The position numbers were made by a program, and so were the translations under genes. Shown here piece by piece: positions 11,801 to 21,116 of a stretch of DNA of 64,000 nt. The notes under the pieces were generated by a model, which saw nothing but the letters and a program-made list of their open reading frames with translations, was not told the origin of the DNA and made no database searches. Position 1 is the first letter of the stretch; every line of letters starts with the position of its first letter. Origin of the DNA: Mercenaria mercenaria (taxonomy: Eukaryota > Mollusca > Bivalvia > Venerida > Veneridae); NCBI RefSeq assembly GCF_021730395.1, contig NW_026463373.1, positions 1 through 64,000 on the forward strand, written 5' to 3'.

Positions 11801-13391
11801 GTATTTCAACAAGTTTACATAATATCAGATTTTTTTCTAAATTAGTCCCTAGGAAATGTAACTTGACACATAGTTAATAGTCATATACTAGTCAGACACT
11901 GGTTATACTTTCTGGTAAGATTTCTCTATGTCAGAGATTCATTCCAGTGTACGGATGCATAACATTATGACAAATCTATTGCTGCATGTGCTTAACATTT
12001 TTAGCTAAGTACTTTCAAATTTGCTTGTTTGTTTTTCACTTAAGTACCTTTCTCTAGTACTTTTCTCTAGAGAATCAACAGAAATCTTGAAGTTACAAAT
12101 GTATCTGGTTCTTGAATCTGGGAAAGTAAATACTTGAGGTTTGGCCAATATTTCAGAGCTGCTTAAAATTTTCAGTTTAATATCCCGCTGCAATTTGTGT
12201 TTATCCTGCAGTTTCTTATTAGTCAAAATTCACTGCCTGGATTTTCAACATTAAAAGCTGCATAGAACTGCTATTTCAGACAATGATCTACAGGTAGTAT
12301 ATTAAACAAAAGCTAACATAATACAGGATATTACTGTAACTGTGAGAGAATAAAAGCTAAAACACTTTCGCCTATATACAAGGCTGAAGTCGTGTCCGTG
12401 AGGCTGGGGAACATTCAACAGTTACATCATAAATAAATGCCATGCCCGAATTGTTGCTCGTGGAAGCAAACTGAATTCAGAAAATTAAGACTCTTGAAAC
12501 GTTCTGTTTTGTTCTGAATCTAATCTTACTTGTGATTTCTTTGTGCCTTTGACTAGCGTTTTTGTTTGACTGCTGACTTCTGTTTTTGTCAGCAGCCGAA
12601 GTTCTAAGAACAAATTTGTCCTAAACTGTGAAAATTGTTCACATTACGGTTTATATTTGTCAAATTACTGTGTGCAAATTCATGCAAGACCGAGACCAAT
12701 TAAGAGCTAATCAGAACTTGGAGAGTGACGCTAAATTAAGACGCAATTGCAAGTCTATATATATAAGTTCTTCTCATTTGAAGCAACAGCATTACTAAAT
12801 TTAATTATTCTTCATTTTTTTTCAATTTATAACTGAAAATGTATTGTCCACGGACAACGGAATGAAAAAATGCACTTGCACACCGTCAAAAAGTCCTGAT
12901 AAGTCGGACATAGCAATTCCACATCCATTCATACTGCAATCTGGACTCAAATGTCGGAACCCTAGCTAGTTGTAACAATAGTTGCATTTTGTATTCTGCA
13001 ATGTGTTATATACCTTACTGCACATTTTTCTCACACTTAGACATTTTGGTTTCCATATTCAGGTCTAGGATTTTGTTGTTTTTACAGATATTCTATATAT
13101 AAATGGACAATCCATAAATTTAAAGATTTTTCAGTCTATAAATAATTAGTCCAAGACATAAAGTCACATCAATTAACCCACTTAACACTGAAGCTGATAT
13201 AAGAAATCATTTTATGTAGAAAACATCAACCATATGAAATTAAAATATACTTTTTCAACTATTGTTTGTAGAGTTGCAGAGTGTACATCTTCTCCTTGAA
13301 GTTCTATCTCCGCCTCGCATTCCCCAACGCTTGGAAGTCCAGTTGGGCGAGGTTTGGGAGCTGAAAACTTCTTTTTCTTAACTTTACCCAT
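2856..13391 (-). CDS. HEATR3: HEATR3 (Syo1-like 5S RNP import chaperone), exons 1-9, 3' end outside window
   Basis: Nine coding exons: 13251-13391, 11074-11246, 9053-9140, 8040-8113, 6022-6131, 5657-5788, 4713-4933, 3669-3768 and 2856-3016, together 400 codons, all with AG/GT borders and a kept frame. Known role of the family: a HEAT-repeat adaptor that co-imports uL18 (RPL5) and uL5 (RPL11) for 5S RNP assembly. Visible landmarks shared with vertebrate HEATR3 are the basic start MGKVKKKKF, RECACTAIAGLA and RHRALGALRNLS (exons 2-3), EFLYTVTEDN (exon 6), and acidic DEEWEDLNSSESS followed by PLCVSTELHTA (exon 9). Exon 7 ends in a Thr/Asp-rich stretch. The human protein is about 680 aa, so roughly the last third lies left of this window. 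The exon 4 acceptor is the least certain: two AGs lie 2 nt apart and the frame selects the inner one. Introns are swollen by repeats. Confidence 0.92.
3140..3395 (-). mobile_element. tRNA-derived SINE-like repeat in HEATR3 intron 8
   Basis: Read on the minus strand, an A-box-like TAGCTTAGTGGTGG lies near the right end, followed by a body with CTAGTACCTTCCTCGCTTGG and CAGTATAATGTGACTGGATG. I recall the body as a common dispersed bivalve repeat. The B box is weak, so the tRNA origin is an inference. Confidence 0.45.
3985..4035. mobile_element. Short fragment of the MITE seen at 11339-11551
   Basis: AAACCATGAAATGTCAGGCC and CCCACGAAATTATAT match the right half of the MITE at 11339-11551. Confidence 0.45.
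4077..4545 (+). mobile_element. Fragment of a modular element (CTAGATGTGTGTCC end type)
   Basis: It begins with AAACTAGATGTGTGTCCATA, then ACACAGGTGCTTCCCCCAC. This resembles the inverted right end of the element at 59563-60972 and the start at 8425. The body contains GGACCATAACTCTGG, the common box of these arrays. It lies in HEATR3 intron 7. Confidence 0.45.
5278..5555. repeat. 33-bp minisatellite in HEATR3 intron 6
   Basis: About eight units with a GTAACTGGCAATTTCTCCTG core recur near 5298, 5333, 5367, 5399, 5432, 5465, 5499 and 5532. The period is close to 33 bp, so the reverse strand stays open by chance of period. It lies between splice-bounded exons 7 and 6 and is not coding. Confidence 0.75.
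6183..6391 (+). mobile_element. MITE, copy 1 of an inverted pair
   Basis: The ends are TTAACCTTTAGC and GCAGGGTAAAGGTAA, inverted to each other. The body has an internal palindrome, GATCAGCCTGCA against TGCAGGCTGATC, then TGGTCTGCACTG and TTTTCAGTGAACACC. Further copies lie at 6552-6761 (inverted) and 16845-17030. Confidence 0.65.
6552..6761 (-). mobile_element. MITE, copy 2 of an inverted pair
   Basis: Same family as 6183-6391 but reversed, starting at TTACCTTAAACCTGCTAAAT and ending at CAGCAGGCTAAAG. A short direct repeat containing GAACTTAAAAGG flanks this copy (about 6471-6507 and 6778-6813). Confidence 0.65.
6812..7848. mobile_element. Modular element with TGTCGAGCCCG ends and DR1-bearing tandem modules
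   Basis: Perfect 11-bp inverted ends: TGTCGAGCCCG at 6834-6844 and CGGGCTCGACA at 7833-7843. Modules of about 155 bp are marked by GACACTCCGTCTC near 7187, 7341, 7496 and 7650, with a first related copy near 6877. Two modules carry the perfect sequence TGACCTTTGACCT (7277-7289, 7592-7604). A leader block at 6930-7150 with TCTACAGAAAAGTGGTC is shared with other families. A GGAC/GCAC-rich tract (about 7743-7775) precedes the right end. It lies in HEATR3 intron 4 and has no coding capacity. Confidence 0.65.
8425..8960 (+). mobile_element. Fragment of a modular element in HEATR3 intron 3
   Basis: It starts near ACAACTAGATCTG and GGTGCCACCCCCCAC, like 4077-4135. Two module-like copies follow, with CAAGGGTCATATCTC and CAAGGGCCATAACCC near 8763 and 8927. 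No right end is seen. Confidence 0.45.
9360..9655. repeat. Partial array of the 160-bp GGCCATAA module
   Basis: Module landmarks AATTCAAGGGCCATAATCC and GAACTTGGCCAAGAT, with repeated CTTAGAGAGCGGA, relate it to the 604-1611 array. It directly abuts the next element at 9661. Confidence 0.5.
9661..10948. mobile_element. Modular element with CTCAACTATTCGAAGAAT ends and six 164-bp modules
   Basis: The inverted ends CTCAACTATTCGAAGAAT (from about 9686) and ATTCTTCAAATAGTCGAGC (10924-10942) pair with few mismatches. Six modules with GGGCCATAATTCAG (or GGGTCATAATTCAG) lie near 9911, 10076, 10237, 10401, 10565 and 10729, a period of 161-165 bp. The later modules are much more alike than the first, which suggests array growth from one side. 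GACGCCAACGCCGACACC precedes the right end. It lies in HEATR3 intron 2. The 49071-50560 element has the same end type. Confidence 0.65.
11339..11551. mobile_element. MITE in HEATR3 intron 1
   Basis: The ends TACTGTGAAATCATTAAT and ATTAAATGATTTTACAGCAT are inverted to each other. Inside, TTTCATGGATTTCATGGT and AACCATGAAATTTCATGC form a second inverted pair. Confidence 0.6.
11552..13250. other. Rest of HEATR3 intron 1, no recognised repeat
   Basis: AT-rich. A small perfect hairpin, CTGCTGAC against GTCAGCAG, lies near 12572-12596. No second gene or RNA gene is recognised. Confidence 0.4.
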
Positions 13392-13979
13392 TGCTTAAAT
13401 GTATTAGCATTTTATGGAAGTGTATGACCCACTGACACCCTTCAAATCTAGAAATAATTGACAGGATCCTGAATCAAAGTTTTAGAATGACACATGAGTT
13501 ATGGGCGCAGACATATTTGATTTAGACTAATTCCTGTACGGAGATTTTCAAAAATCGTCATCGTCATCATGTTGCTCTATTTCAATTTCATCGGAACTAG
13601 CATGATTTTCAAACTGTAGGTCTACTATTATATTATTGTAACATAGAGTTATGAATAAAAGATTTTAAAATTAGAGCACTATATAGATTTATATGACAGC
13701 GCAGTCTTTACAGTAGATCATCTATACACTCAGCTCGATCTTTTATAGATAAGCTCGCAACACAAATGTTTGGTTATAATAGCATAACGTACATGACATG
13801 CGTTATCTTATTTCAATACTTTGCGATTAGAACTTAACTTTTCATTAGGGAAATCTGGACAGAATGTCTGGCATTGAGCACTGCAAAGCAAATAATTAAA
13901 CGGGTACTTGCTGTTTCCTTGCCAACCTGTCAGCGTCTGTCCACGTGGTGGCGCCAGACGCTGTAACTCTGTTTACAAA
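13392..13979. promoter_or_regulatory. Shared divergent promoter of HEATR3 and the Sel1-repeat gene
   Basis: Only 588 bp separate the two start codons, which face away from each other. No TATA box stands at a plausible place for either gene. The plus-strand start codon sits in CAAAATGGCGGC (13976-13987), which matches the YY1 core AAAATGGCGGC that places YY1 over start codons in many TATA-less animal genes. The shared control is inferred from spacing. Confidence 0.5.
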
Positions 13980-16900
13980 ATGGCGGCTGCAATGGATACT
14001 GGAATTTCAACTGAGAGTGATACTTCTGGATTAAGACAACGATACGTACCAGAGTCAAATTCCGAGTGGGACAGTGAACTTCCGTATGGAGGAAAGGTTT
14101 ATCTAGCAAGAAAGAAAAGGCCTGACCCGCTACATGTGAGAGCTTTCGAGGTATTGAAATTTTCAGAATTGTTAATATTGTACTGTACTGTAACTTCTAT
14201 TTCAAATTTCAAAAGAGTATGAGACTATAAAAGGAGTGCTATAGATACAGCTTATGAGAATCATCTGTCAGCATAGTTATATATATACAACTTCTTGGAA
14301 CAGTTTTTATCGATCTACTATTGAACCTGTAAAATCTCATCTATGCTCATCTATGGTTATGCTAATACATGAAAAAATCAAGGTTTGACTGACTGATAGA
14401 ACACTTTAATTATCTAGAAGCTGAGTGACAGTGTGGTATTTTTTTTTAGTGATATGTGATACTATATGTTGAATTGCCGCCAATGATTTACATCCATGTA
14501 GATCTATTTCAATGCTTGTATAAATGTAATGAATTATTGATGATTCCAGTCAATATCTGAAACAGTAGCCTAACGCTTTCCACTCTCTAGCTTATTGAAC
14601 TCAATGAAGCAAATTTGGTGTCATTGATTTTTGGCTTTGTTTATCGATAAATCACCCGAATGATCTATTGGTAAACAATGTCAAATAGAATACTGTTCAA
14701 AACAAAGTTTCGTATAATTTATAGATCTACACGTTATTGGATTTACCGTGCTGCATAAAATGTAAATAAAAGGTTTGTTTTCAAGAACAACAAGTTTGCC
14801 GTATAAGCATTTATACTTAAAAATCTTCTAACACATTACTGTTATTTTTACCAATATTTTTTAAAATTGCTCAGTCAACATTTTACTTTTGTTTAAAATA
14901 ATCTATTGGTAACGGTATGTCAGAATTACAAAAAAAAATATCGAATTGTGCAATCACACCATTAGGTCTATATTTATTTGAACTGAAAAAAAAAAACAGT
15001 CGCAAAGTAAGTAACAATAAATAGTTGTAGATCTATATAATTTTGTAACTCATTCACAGTATTGTGGTTATAAAAATCGGTTATGTAAAACATTTGTTGA
15101 AAAGAACAAACGATATGTTATTTCAGTATGAACTTTCCAAATTTTATCTCTTCAAGGTCAAAATAATTCGAAAGGAGGGACTAACTCGATCATTTAATTG
15201 AATAATTCACAACTCGAAAGGTGGGCTTTTGTACGCCAGATATAAACACCATTTTTGCACGGCTCAATGCAAGAAAACATACCATAGGTTTGCATGATGA
15301 AATCGTCAGTTTCTGTGTTTAGACAAAGAGCTATAAAAATAAACTGTGTATTGGTTTAGACATTCATACCGCTGAGACATATTTTATTAGACGTATCATT
15401 CTAGAATTAAATGCATACTAAAATCTTTCTGTATCTTTGAGTATCCAGCAAATTCCACACATCATACTTCTGTTTCGATGTAAAATTAGATATGAAACCA
15501 AAATCGTTCGTTTTGTTTTGGCAACGTGTAACCTGTATTGTGTTGGTGCGCCGTTGCCAGGGAATCCAGTCTGACAGTTTCTTTTATTTTCTGTCTGCAA
15601 GTTGATAATATCAGAAACTCAGTGAATGCCATTTAACACAAATTAGCGCAAAATTAGTGGAATCTTTAATGCATAGATATTATAGGTATGATTTCTTCTA
15701 ACAAAGCACGTATTGTCAACGGGTTACCAGGCTAGGTGCGCCGTAAAACCCAAATCAACATAAAATCTTTGTATATATGTTTGAATATTTTTCTCTTTCA
15801 GGGGTTTGCATTATGTGCCACAATTGCGTTCGCATTTTACGCTTACTTCTATTTTGATAATCTCCACTTCCATGTTACGCATGCGTATGCCCACCTTGGT
15901 TACGCTTCAGCCCAGCATCAGGTTGGACAACGCTATCTCCATGGTATGTTATCTCTGACGTTTATAAGCTCATTTGTTTTCTGTAATTCTGAAGTGTAGG
16001 TTTTAATATGCATGTATCGGTGCTATACACTGGGCATATTCAAGAAGCAGGCTGACTGTTTAGGAACAATTTAGACGGACTCTCTTTCTACTCTGGCAGC
16101 TTTCTCCGGTCTGATCACTCTGTGTCTGTACTAGTAATTAACGGATTAATGAGGCATTCTGAGTGGCTGCCGCCATTGTATGTAAAGCATTTTTGAACGT
16201 GTTTCATTAAAATGGTGCTAGAATCTATATGTGGATAATGATATTTTATTTGACTGTATGATCTACTTCATTAAATGGTAGATTATTTAAGAATTAATAT
16301 AGAAGCTATCTCACTCAGTGATTTGTCGTTGAATAAAGTCATTGTTTGGGAGTTCAGATGCGAAGGAATTAGATCTGTATCAAGAGGGTGCATCCCCGAG
16401 TTATATAGTAATAGAAATCTACGCATCTGAACGACAAACAATGACTTTATTCAAGAGCAAATCACTAAATGAGATATATTATTTCGATTCTAACACGTTA
16501 CTATATCCTTGACGAAGTCCATCAAGTTTTTTGTTGTTTTTTTTTGTTGTTTTTTTTTGGTGGTGGGGGGGGGGGGGAAGCGGGAGGAGGTTTAACGCGC
16601 CGCTATGCCGTTTGACGCTATGACGTAATAATTGTGAACAGTGAATTGTTGTAAAATAACACACAACTTTCAGCCTTCTTTGTTGGATAGGCCGAATAGG
16701 AGTCAGATCGTGTTATAATTTTCTTTCTTGATGTAAGTAATACACATACATTTTTTCTTGTTTTAGGCAAAGGAGTTGAAAAACACGACCAGAAAGCCAT
16801 GGAATGGTTTAGGTATGTAGTTATTGTACGTATGTCTTACCTCGCTAAATTTCTATAATGAACTTGTCCATCTTTCAATTTGGACAGCACCTTGGACTGT

Positions 16901-18752
16901 TAAAACGGGTACATACCAAAAAGATACTGATTGAATGGCGAACACGTACGTGCAGGCTGATCATGATCTGCAGTGGTCGCAAAGGCATGCAGAATCAATT
17001 GTGTCCAACATGATAAGGGTTAAAAATTGCTTTTAAGTGATCTGTATGCAGTATATAAGCAACGACGGAAAGGTTGTAGAGACAACATCAAAATCGATAT
17101 TACGAGAACCCTGGTGAGGTTCAAATTACGGCCTGGTTGCACATTTTTTCTCACTTTGTGACAGATATAAGTAAAACATTTATAACTTGTCTGCCACAGA
17201 TTTTCATGCTAAGGTCATGTTTGACGTAACAAGTGCTGACAAAGTGATTTTTTACGTTTTAATTAAGTTTTTACATTTAATACATTTCTCCATTTTTCAT
17301 GCAAAATTCATGTAGAAACGACGTGAGCAAAGCAAAGCTATATCTTTTCATCTATGATGTTTATAATGTACTGGTTCATTCTTTTTTTTTTTACAGAAAA
17401 GCGTCGGACCAGGGCCACCCTCACGCGTCATACAACCTGGCCATTGGTCATCTTAAAGGCATGAAAACAGATCTAAAACACGGGTAACGAATTCCGTTTA
17501 AAATGTCCATCTGGAGACCTTTCTAGTTTAAATTAAACATGGGTCTGGTATATGTATACATTTTGATATACTTTATAATATGTAAATTATATTGATAAAT
17601 CATTTTCATTGACATAAATATCGAATTCTGAAAGATTTGGGACCGGTCGAAATTGGAGTCAGAATTGCATTTGCATAAAATTATTGTGTTGTGTCCTAAT
17701 AGCAGAAACGAGTCGGCCAAAATCGACTTAAAACTACTGCATGATTGATTAAAAACTACAGATTTTTTATGAAATACAACTGTCTACATATTAAGTGGTC
17801 AATGGTTAAACTTATTCAGCCGAGGAAGTGACAAGTCGTTACACATATTTCCGAGGCTGAATAATTTTAGCCGATTTGTCTCTTAAAAGGTAGATAAGTT
17901 GTTTTAAAACAGGAAAATACAGTAACGTTGTTAAGCGTTTTTGTGCCATTTGAATTTATAATTTTGTTTACCGGGTGAAATTTTAAGTAAAATTATTGTA
18001 AGAACTCATTTTATTTATTTAAAGAATATATCAAACAGTTGTCCTAGTCATTATGCTTTTCTCCAAATAATTCACACAAAGAAATAGTACTACAGTATTC
18101 ACTCGTTTCCCAGATAAATCCGGATTCACCCAGAAAAGAGGCATAGTTCATTATCAGGGGTCAATAGTCACATAGGTTTGCAAACAGTCACATAACAACA
18201 TTCATAAAAACGATATATAATAATTTTTGCCTTTGACTGGTAAGCCAGTTATGGACTGTTGTGGCAAATTTGGGTAAAAAAAATCCCATTAATAAAATTT
18301 GTTCAAACTTTGTATATGAACACAGTGTCATGCTAGAAACAGAATTATGAAAAAAAATGAAGGTCACCATGATTGTTCAAAAGTTATCTGCCCTTGAATA
18401 TGCAAATTTGAAGAAAACTCCAGTTTAAGGGCAGATAACTCGTAAACAAGCACGGTGACCTATGATTGTTTTTGCATTTTTCTGTTTTTAACACGAAACT
18501 GTGTCACATACAAAGTTTGAACCAATTTTATTATTGGGAAATTTTTGCCTCATCTCTCATACAAGAAACTACAGCAAGTGTCTTTAATACTATTCGGACC
18601 GGGAATGTAAGGTAATGATGTATTCAATGGCTTAATCCCGCTCCATTTATTTCAGAGAAGCTCATCAGTTGATTCACCATGCAGCTTCCAAAGGTGTGAA
18701 ACAAGCACATAAAGTCCTGGAGAACGTGTGTTCGCGTGGAGGATGCAACTAA
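13980..18752 (+). CDS. Single-pass membrane protein with Sel1-like repeats, five exons, 180 aa
   Basis: Exons 13980-14150, 15802-15943, 16767-16812, 17397-17483 and 18656-18752 join in frame with GT/AG borders to 181 codons including the stop. The start was chosen at 13980 because it is the first ATG and sits in AAAATGGCGGC; an open stretch upstream lacks an ATG. Residues 1-57 are polar with a basic ARKKRP. Residues 59-75 (FALCATIAFAFYAYFYF) form one membrane segment. Residues 91-127 (QRYLHGKGVEKHDQKAMEWF) and 128-163 follow the Sel1 consensus, and a partial third unit ends in Cys-rich SRGGCN. Sel1 repeats are alpha-solenoid protein-binding modules, often in ER or mitochondrial quality control; the location here is not shown. 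I do not recognise a named orthologue. Exon 3 is only 46 nt. Confidence 0.82.
16313..16670. mobile_element. Foldback element in intron 2 of the Sel1-repeat gene
   Basis: The arms CAGTGATTTGTCGTTGAATA (from 16318) and TTCAAGAGCAAATCACTAAA (ending about 16469) pair, with GTTCAGATGCG and CGCATCTGAACG inside. The rest, with CGCCGCTATGCCGTTTGACG and TACGTAATAATTGTG-like sequence, matches the reversed tandem pair at 41040-41660. A poly-T/poly-G run (about 16529-16577) interrupts it. Confidence 0.6.
16845..17030 (-). mobile_element. Third copy of the 6183-6391 MITE
   Basis: It contains GCTAAATTTCTATAATG, GCAGGCTGATCATGATCTGC and CGCAAAGGCATGCAGAATCA, like the copy at 6552-6761, but is more diverged. 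It lies in intron 3 of the Sel1-repeat gene. Confidence 0.5.
17813..17866. repeat. Short hairpin TTATTCAGCC / GGCTGAATAA
   Basis: A 10-bp perfect inverted repeat with a loop of about 35 bp that itself holds CCGAGGAA and TTTCCGAGG. It lies in intron 4 of the Sel1-repeat gene. Confidence 0.5.
18260..18550. mobile_element. Foldback (long imperfect palindrome) of about 290 bp
   Basis: The outer arms TTTGTTCAAACTTTGTATA and TACAAAGTTTGAACCAATTT pair, as do the inner arms AAGGTCACCATGATTGTT with GCACGGTGACC and GTTATCTGCCCTTGA with TTAAGGGCAGATAAC. No coding capacity. It lies about 100 bp before the last exon of the Sel1-repeat gene. Confidence 0.6.
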
Positions 18753-20165
18753 TGAAAAGGAATAATAATCTTTGTCATATATTTCAACGAATAATTATGT
18801 TTGCAATTACAGCATTTTATTATTGTTCAAATCTCTTTTTAAAGACAAAGTTATGTAATATATGGAAATGATGAGTTTATCATATTACAGATTTTACCAT
18901 TTTGTCCACTGCACATGCTTCTGTTTATTTCGCGGTGTAAATTCAAATGTTATGATGGAAATATTTACCAAAAATATGGTAATATTATGATATTCCAATT
19001 GAACATTATGAAATATTTAAGAATGACTCTTTTTGATGGCAGTTTCAGGATAAAAAGAATGGTCCATACCATAGACTAGCGAAAAATGGAGAAAAAAAAA
19101 ACACTGTAAAAATGTTACTCATCAGGATGTTAATAAGCATAAAGATACATCAATTCATATAGTTAATGTTACGTTTTGTCAAATGAATATTAGAAGTCAC
19201 TAGAAGTCATAACATATCAGTTCATTGACATATTACTAACAGCAACAGTGATAGACTGTACATGTATCATTATATTTTAATTTATGGCTGCATAAAACAT
19301 TACATTATTTGATACATGCACTTCCAAACAGAAAGGGAATATTCTCAGCTTTAAGAACCAGTTGTAGTGCTTTTTCCTTTATTTTAAAATTGCTGTCATA
19401 TTGTTAATTCTGTTGCAAGATAGCCCGTTATAGCAACTGTTAATAATTGTTTTGACAGACCTTAAAATTTTTATATTTAGTTTTTTTTTATTTAATCACA
19501 ATACACGCAAACGGCCTATGGAATTTCTTTCGATGATCTCATGAAAGCTATATTATTACGATAATAAAACAAGTTTTTCTTAAATTTTACCCGTTTTAGA
19601 GCAATATTTGAACAATATCTTAAAAAAACAAAGCATACTCCTCTGGTCGGCGACTCTGATGCTGATCGGCGTTTTTCCGCCGACTTTGACTTGTAGTTCT
19701 GAAAAACTTACATAGAAAGTAAAAAATGGACTTCTCAGATTTGAATTTATTACTCGGGAAAACTAGAAATGACTTTTTGCAAGTGTTTTTTGACATTAAC
19801 ATATTTTGATTTGAATATTCCGTCCAAATGTTAGTTTTTATGCAAACACAAGCTGCTGATTTCACAGAGATACTTATATGCTATCCCTCTTACGATATTT
19901 TTGTTTGTTAAGTGACTCTTTGTTATTTTATTTTCATAAATTAGTTTTCTTAATAAAGATTTTAATTTCATGTATTTTGCTTCTTATTTGTTTATAATTT
20001 CTAATGTTACATTACTCGGAAAATAGATCATTGTGTTCTCTACAGAGAACCAATGAAGATTTGTAAATATGACTGCCGTAACAACTTTCATAGTTCAAAT
20101 CTAGTTGCAGCAGTTGATTTCCTTCGTCAGTGAGTTCTTACCAATTCGTGTAGCGGCATGTTTGA
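18753..20165. other. 3' UTR and intergenic region after the Sel1-repeat gene
   Basis: AATAAA occurs at 19563-19568 and 19952-19957 on the plus strand; either could serve as the poly(A) signal, and the first would give a 3' UTR of about 0.8 kb. No coding region is supported here. Confidence 0.35.
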
Positions 20166-20720
20166 AATAAACTCGCTTCTTTCATTCCAGTGCTTCTTCA
20201 GAATATCTCGGACGGACGGACGGACAAACCGGCGACTATATGCTTCCCCCTCTGTCCAGCAGGTTTTGATTTACACATGACAACATGTAGTCGTAAAACT
20301 CGCATTCACTACCTATATAAAGAAATAGGACATTCTTTTCAAGTTGATGACTTCATCAAGTTGCTGGAACACTGATAGAAACCGTCCGACAAACTTTATA
20401 GGAAACCAGGAACTTGAATACTTTTGGCATTCCAACAGCAAAAAGACCTTTAAAGATTAGGATTTGTAAAGATGCTGGCGACAAGTGCTTTTCTTTCTGG
20501 ACAAAGCAGTACTTTCTGCAGAATTTCGTATACACAAAAGGACGATTGGCATTGATGTCTGCGTCCGATCCTCTGTATAAAAATAGTCTATTTAATAGAT
20601 ATAATGACTTTAACATAATTTGGACGCTACGTTCTCTAATAATATCTCAACCAAATGTGTTATGTTAATCAGCTTAAAAAAAGTTTAGTTCTGTCCGTCC
20701 GTCCGTCCAGAAGCATCTAA
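20166..20720. repeat. Possible element bounded by inverted GGAC tracts
   Basis: CGGACGGACGGACGGAC near 20209 faces GTCCGTCCGTCCGTCC near 20692, so the stretch between has inverted GGAC-rich borders, as near the ends of the modular elements. The interior has open frames on both strands without recognisable homology. Confidence 0.3.
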
Positions 20721-21040
20721 GTCAGTATCTCCGCCTCAAGGGAAGAGAATTTCATATTAATATTCTAAAACAATGGTAGAATGAAATTATAGGAAATGTT
20801 TGCCTTAAGAACCATAACTCTATCCTGAATAGTTTTAGAACTATACTGACCTTTCACATTTTAAGCATTTAAGACGATAATCTAAATTCATACACTTCAA
20901 CGAATTTAGTATTCTTTGATGCATTAGAACATAATGATAAAAATAATACACCTTTGGGGTCTGTACTAACAAGAGGGACTATAGATAATTTCAATAACAG
21001 GTTTTATGTCAAAGAAAAACAAGCGATCTTTTCTTATTCA

Positions 21041-21046
21041 TTTATT
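21041..21046 (-). terminator. Candidate poly(A) signal AATAAA
   Basis: AATAAA on the minus strand, 71 nt after the stop codon of the four-exon gene at 21117-24043. Position and sequence are typical. Confidence 0.55.
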
Positions 21047-21116
21047 TTTTCTCAAAAATCAACAGCAAAATAAAACGTATGCAATTAAAAAGAACTATCT
21101 AAAACTGTTTCTTGTT

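Noticed and set aside
19620-19865. Minus-strand frame ending in a basic SQSRRKNADQHQSRRPEEY stretch behind a possible acceptor
   Set aside because: No partner exon, start or homology; the case is too weak to call a terminal exon.
20356-20668. Overlapping frames on both strands near 20.4-20.6 kb
   Set aside because: No homology or splice support, and they lie between inverted GGAC tracts, so probably a repeat interior.
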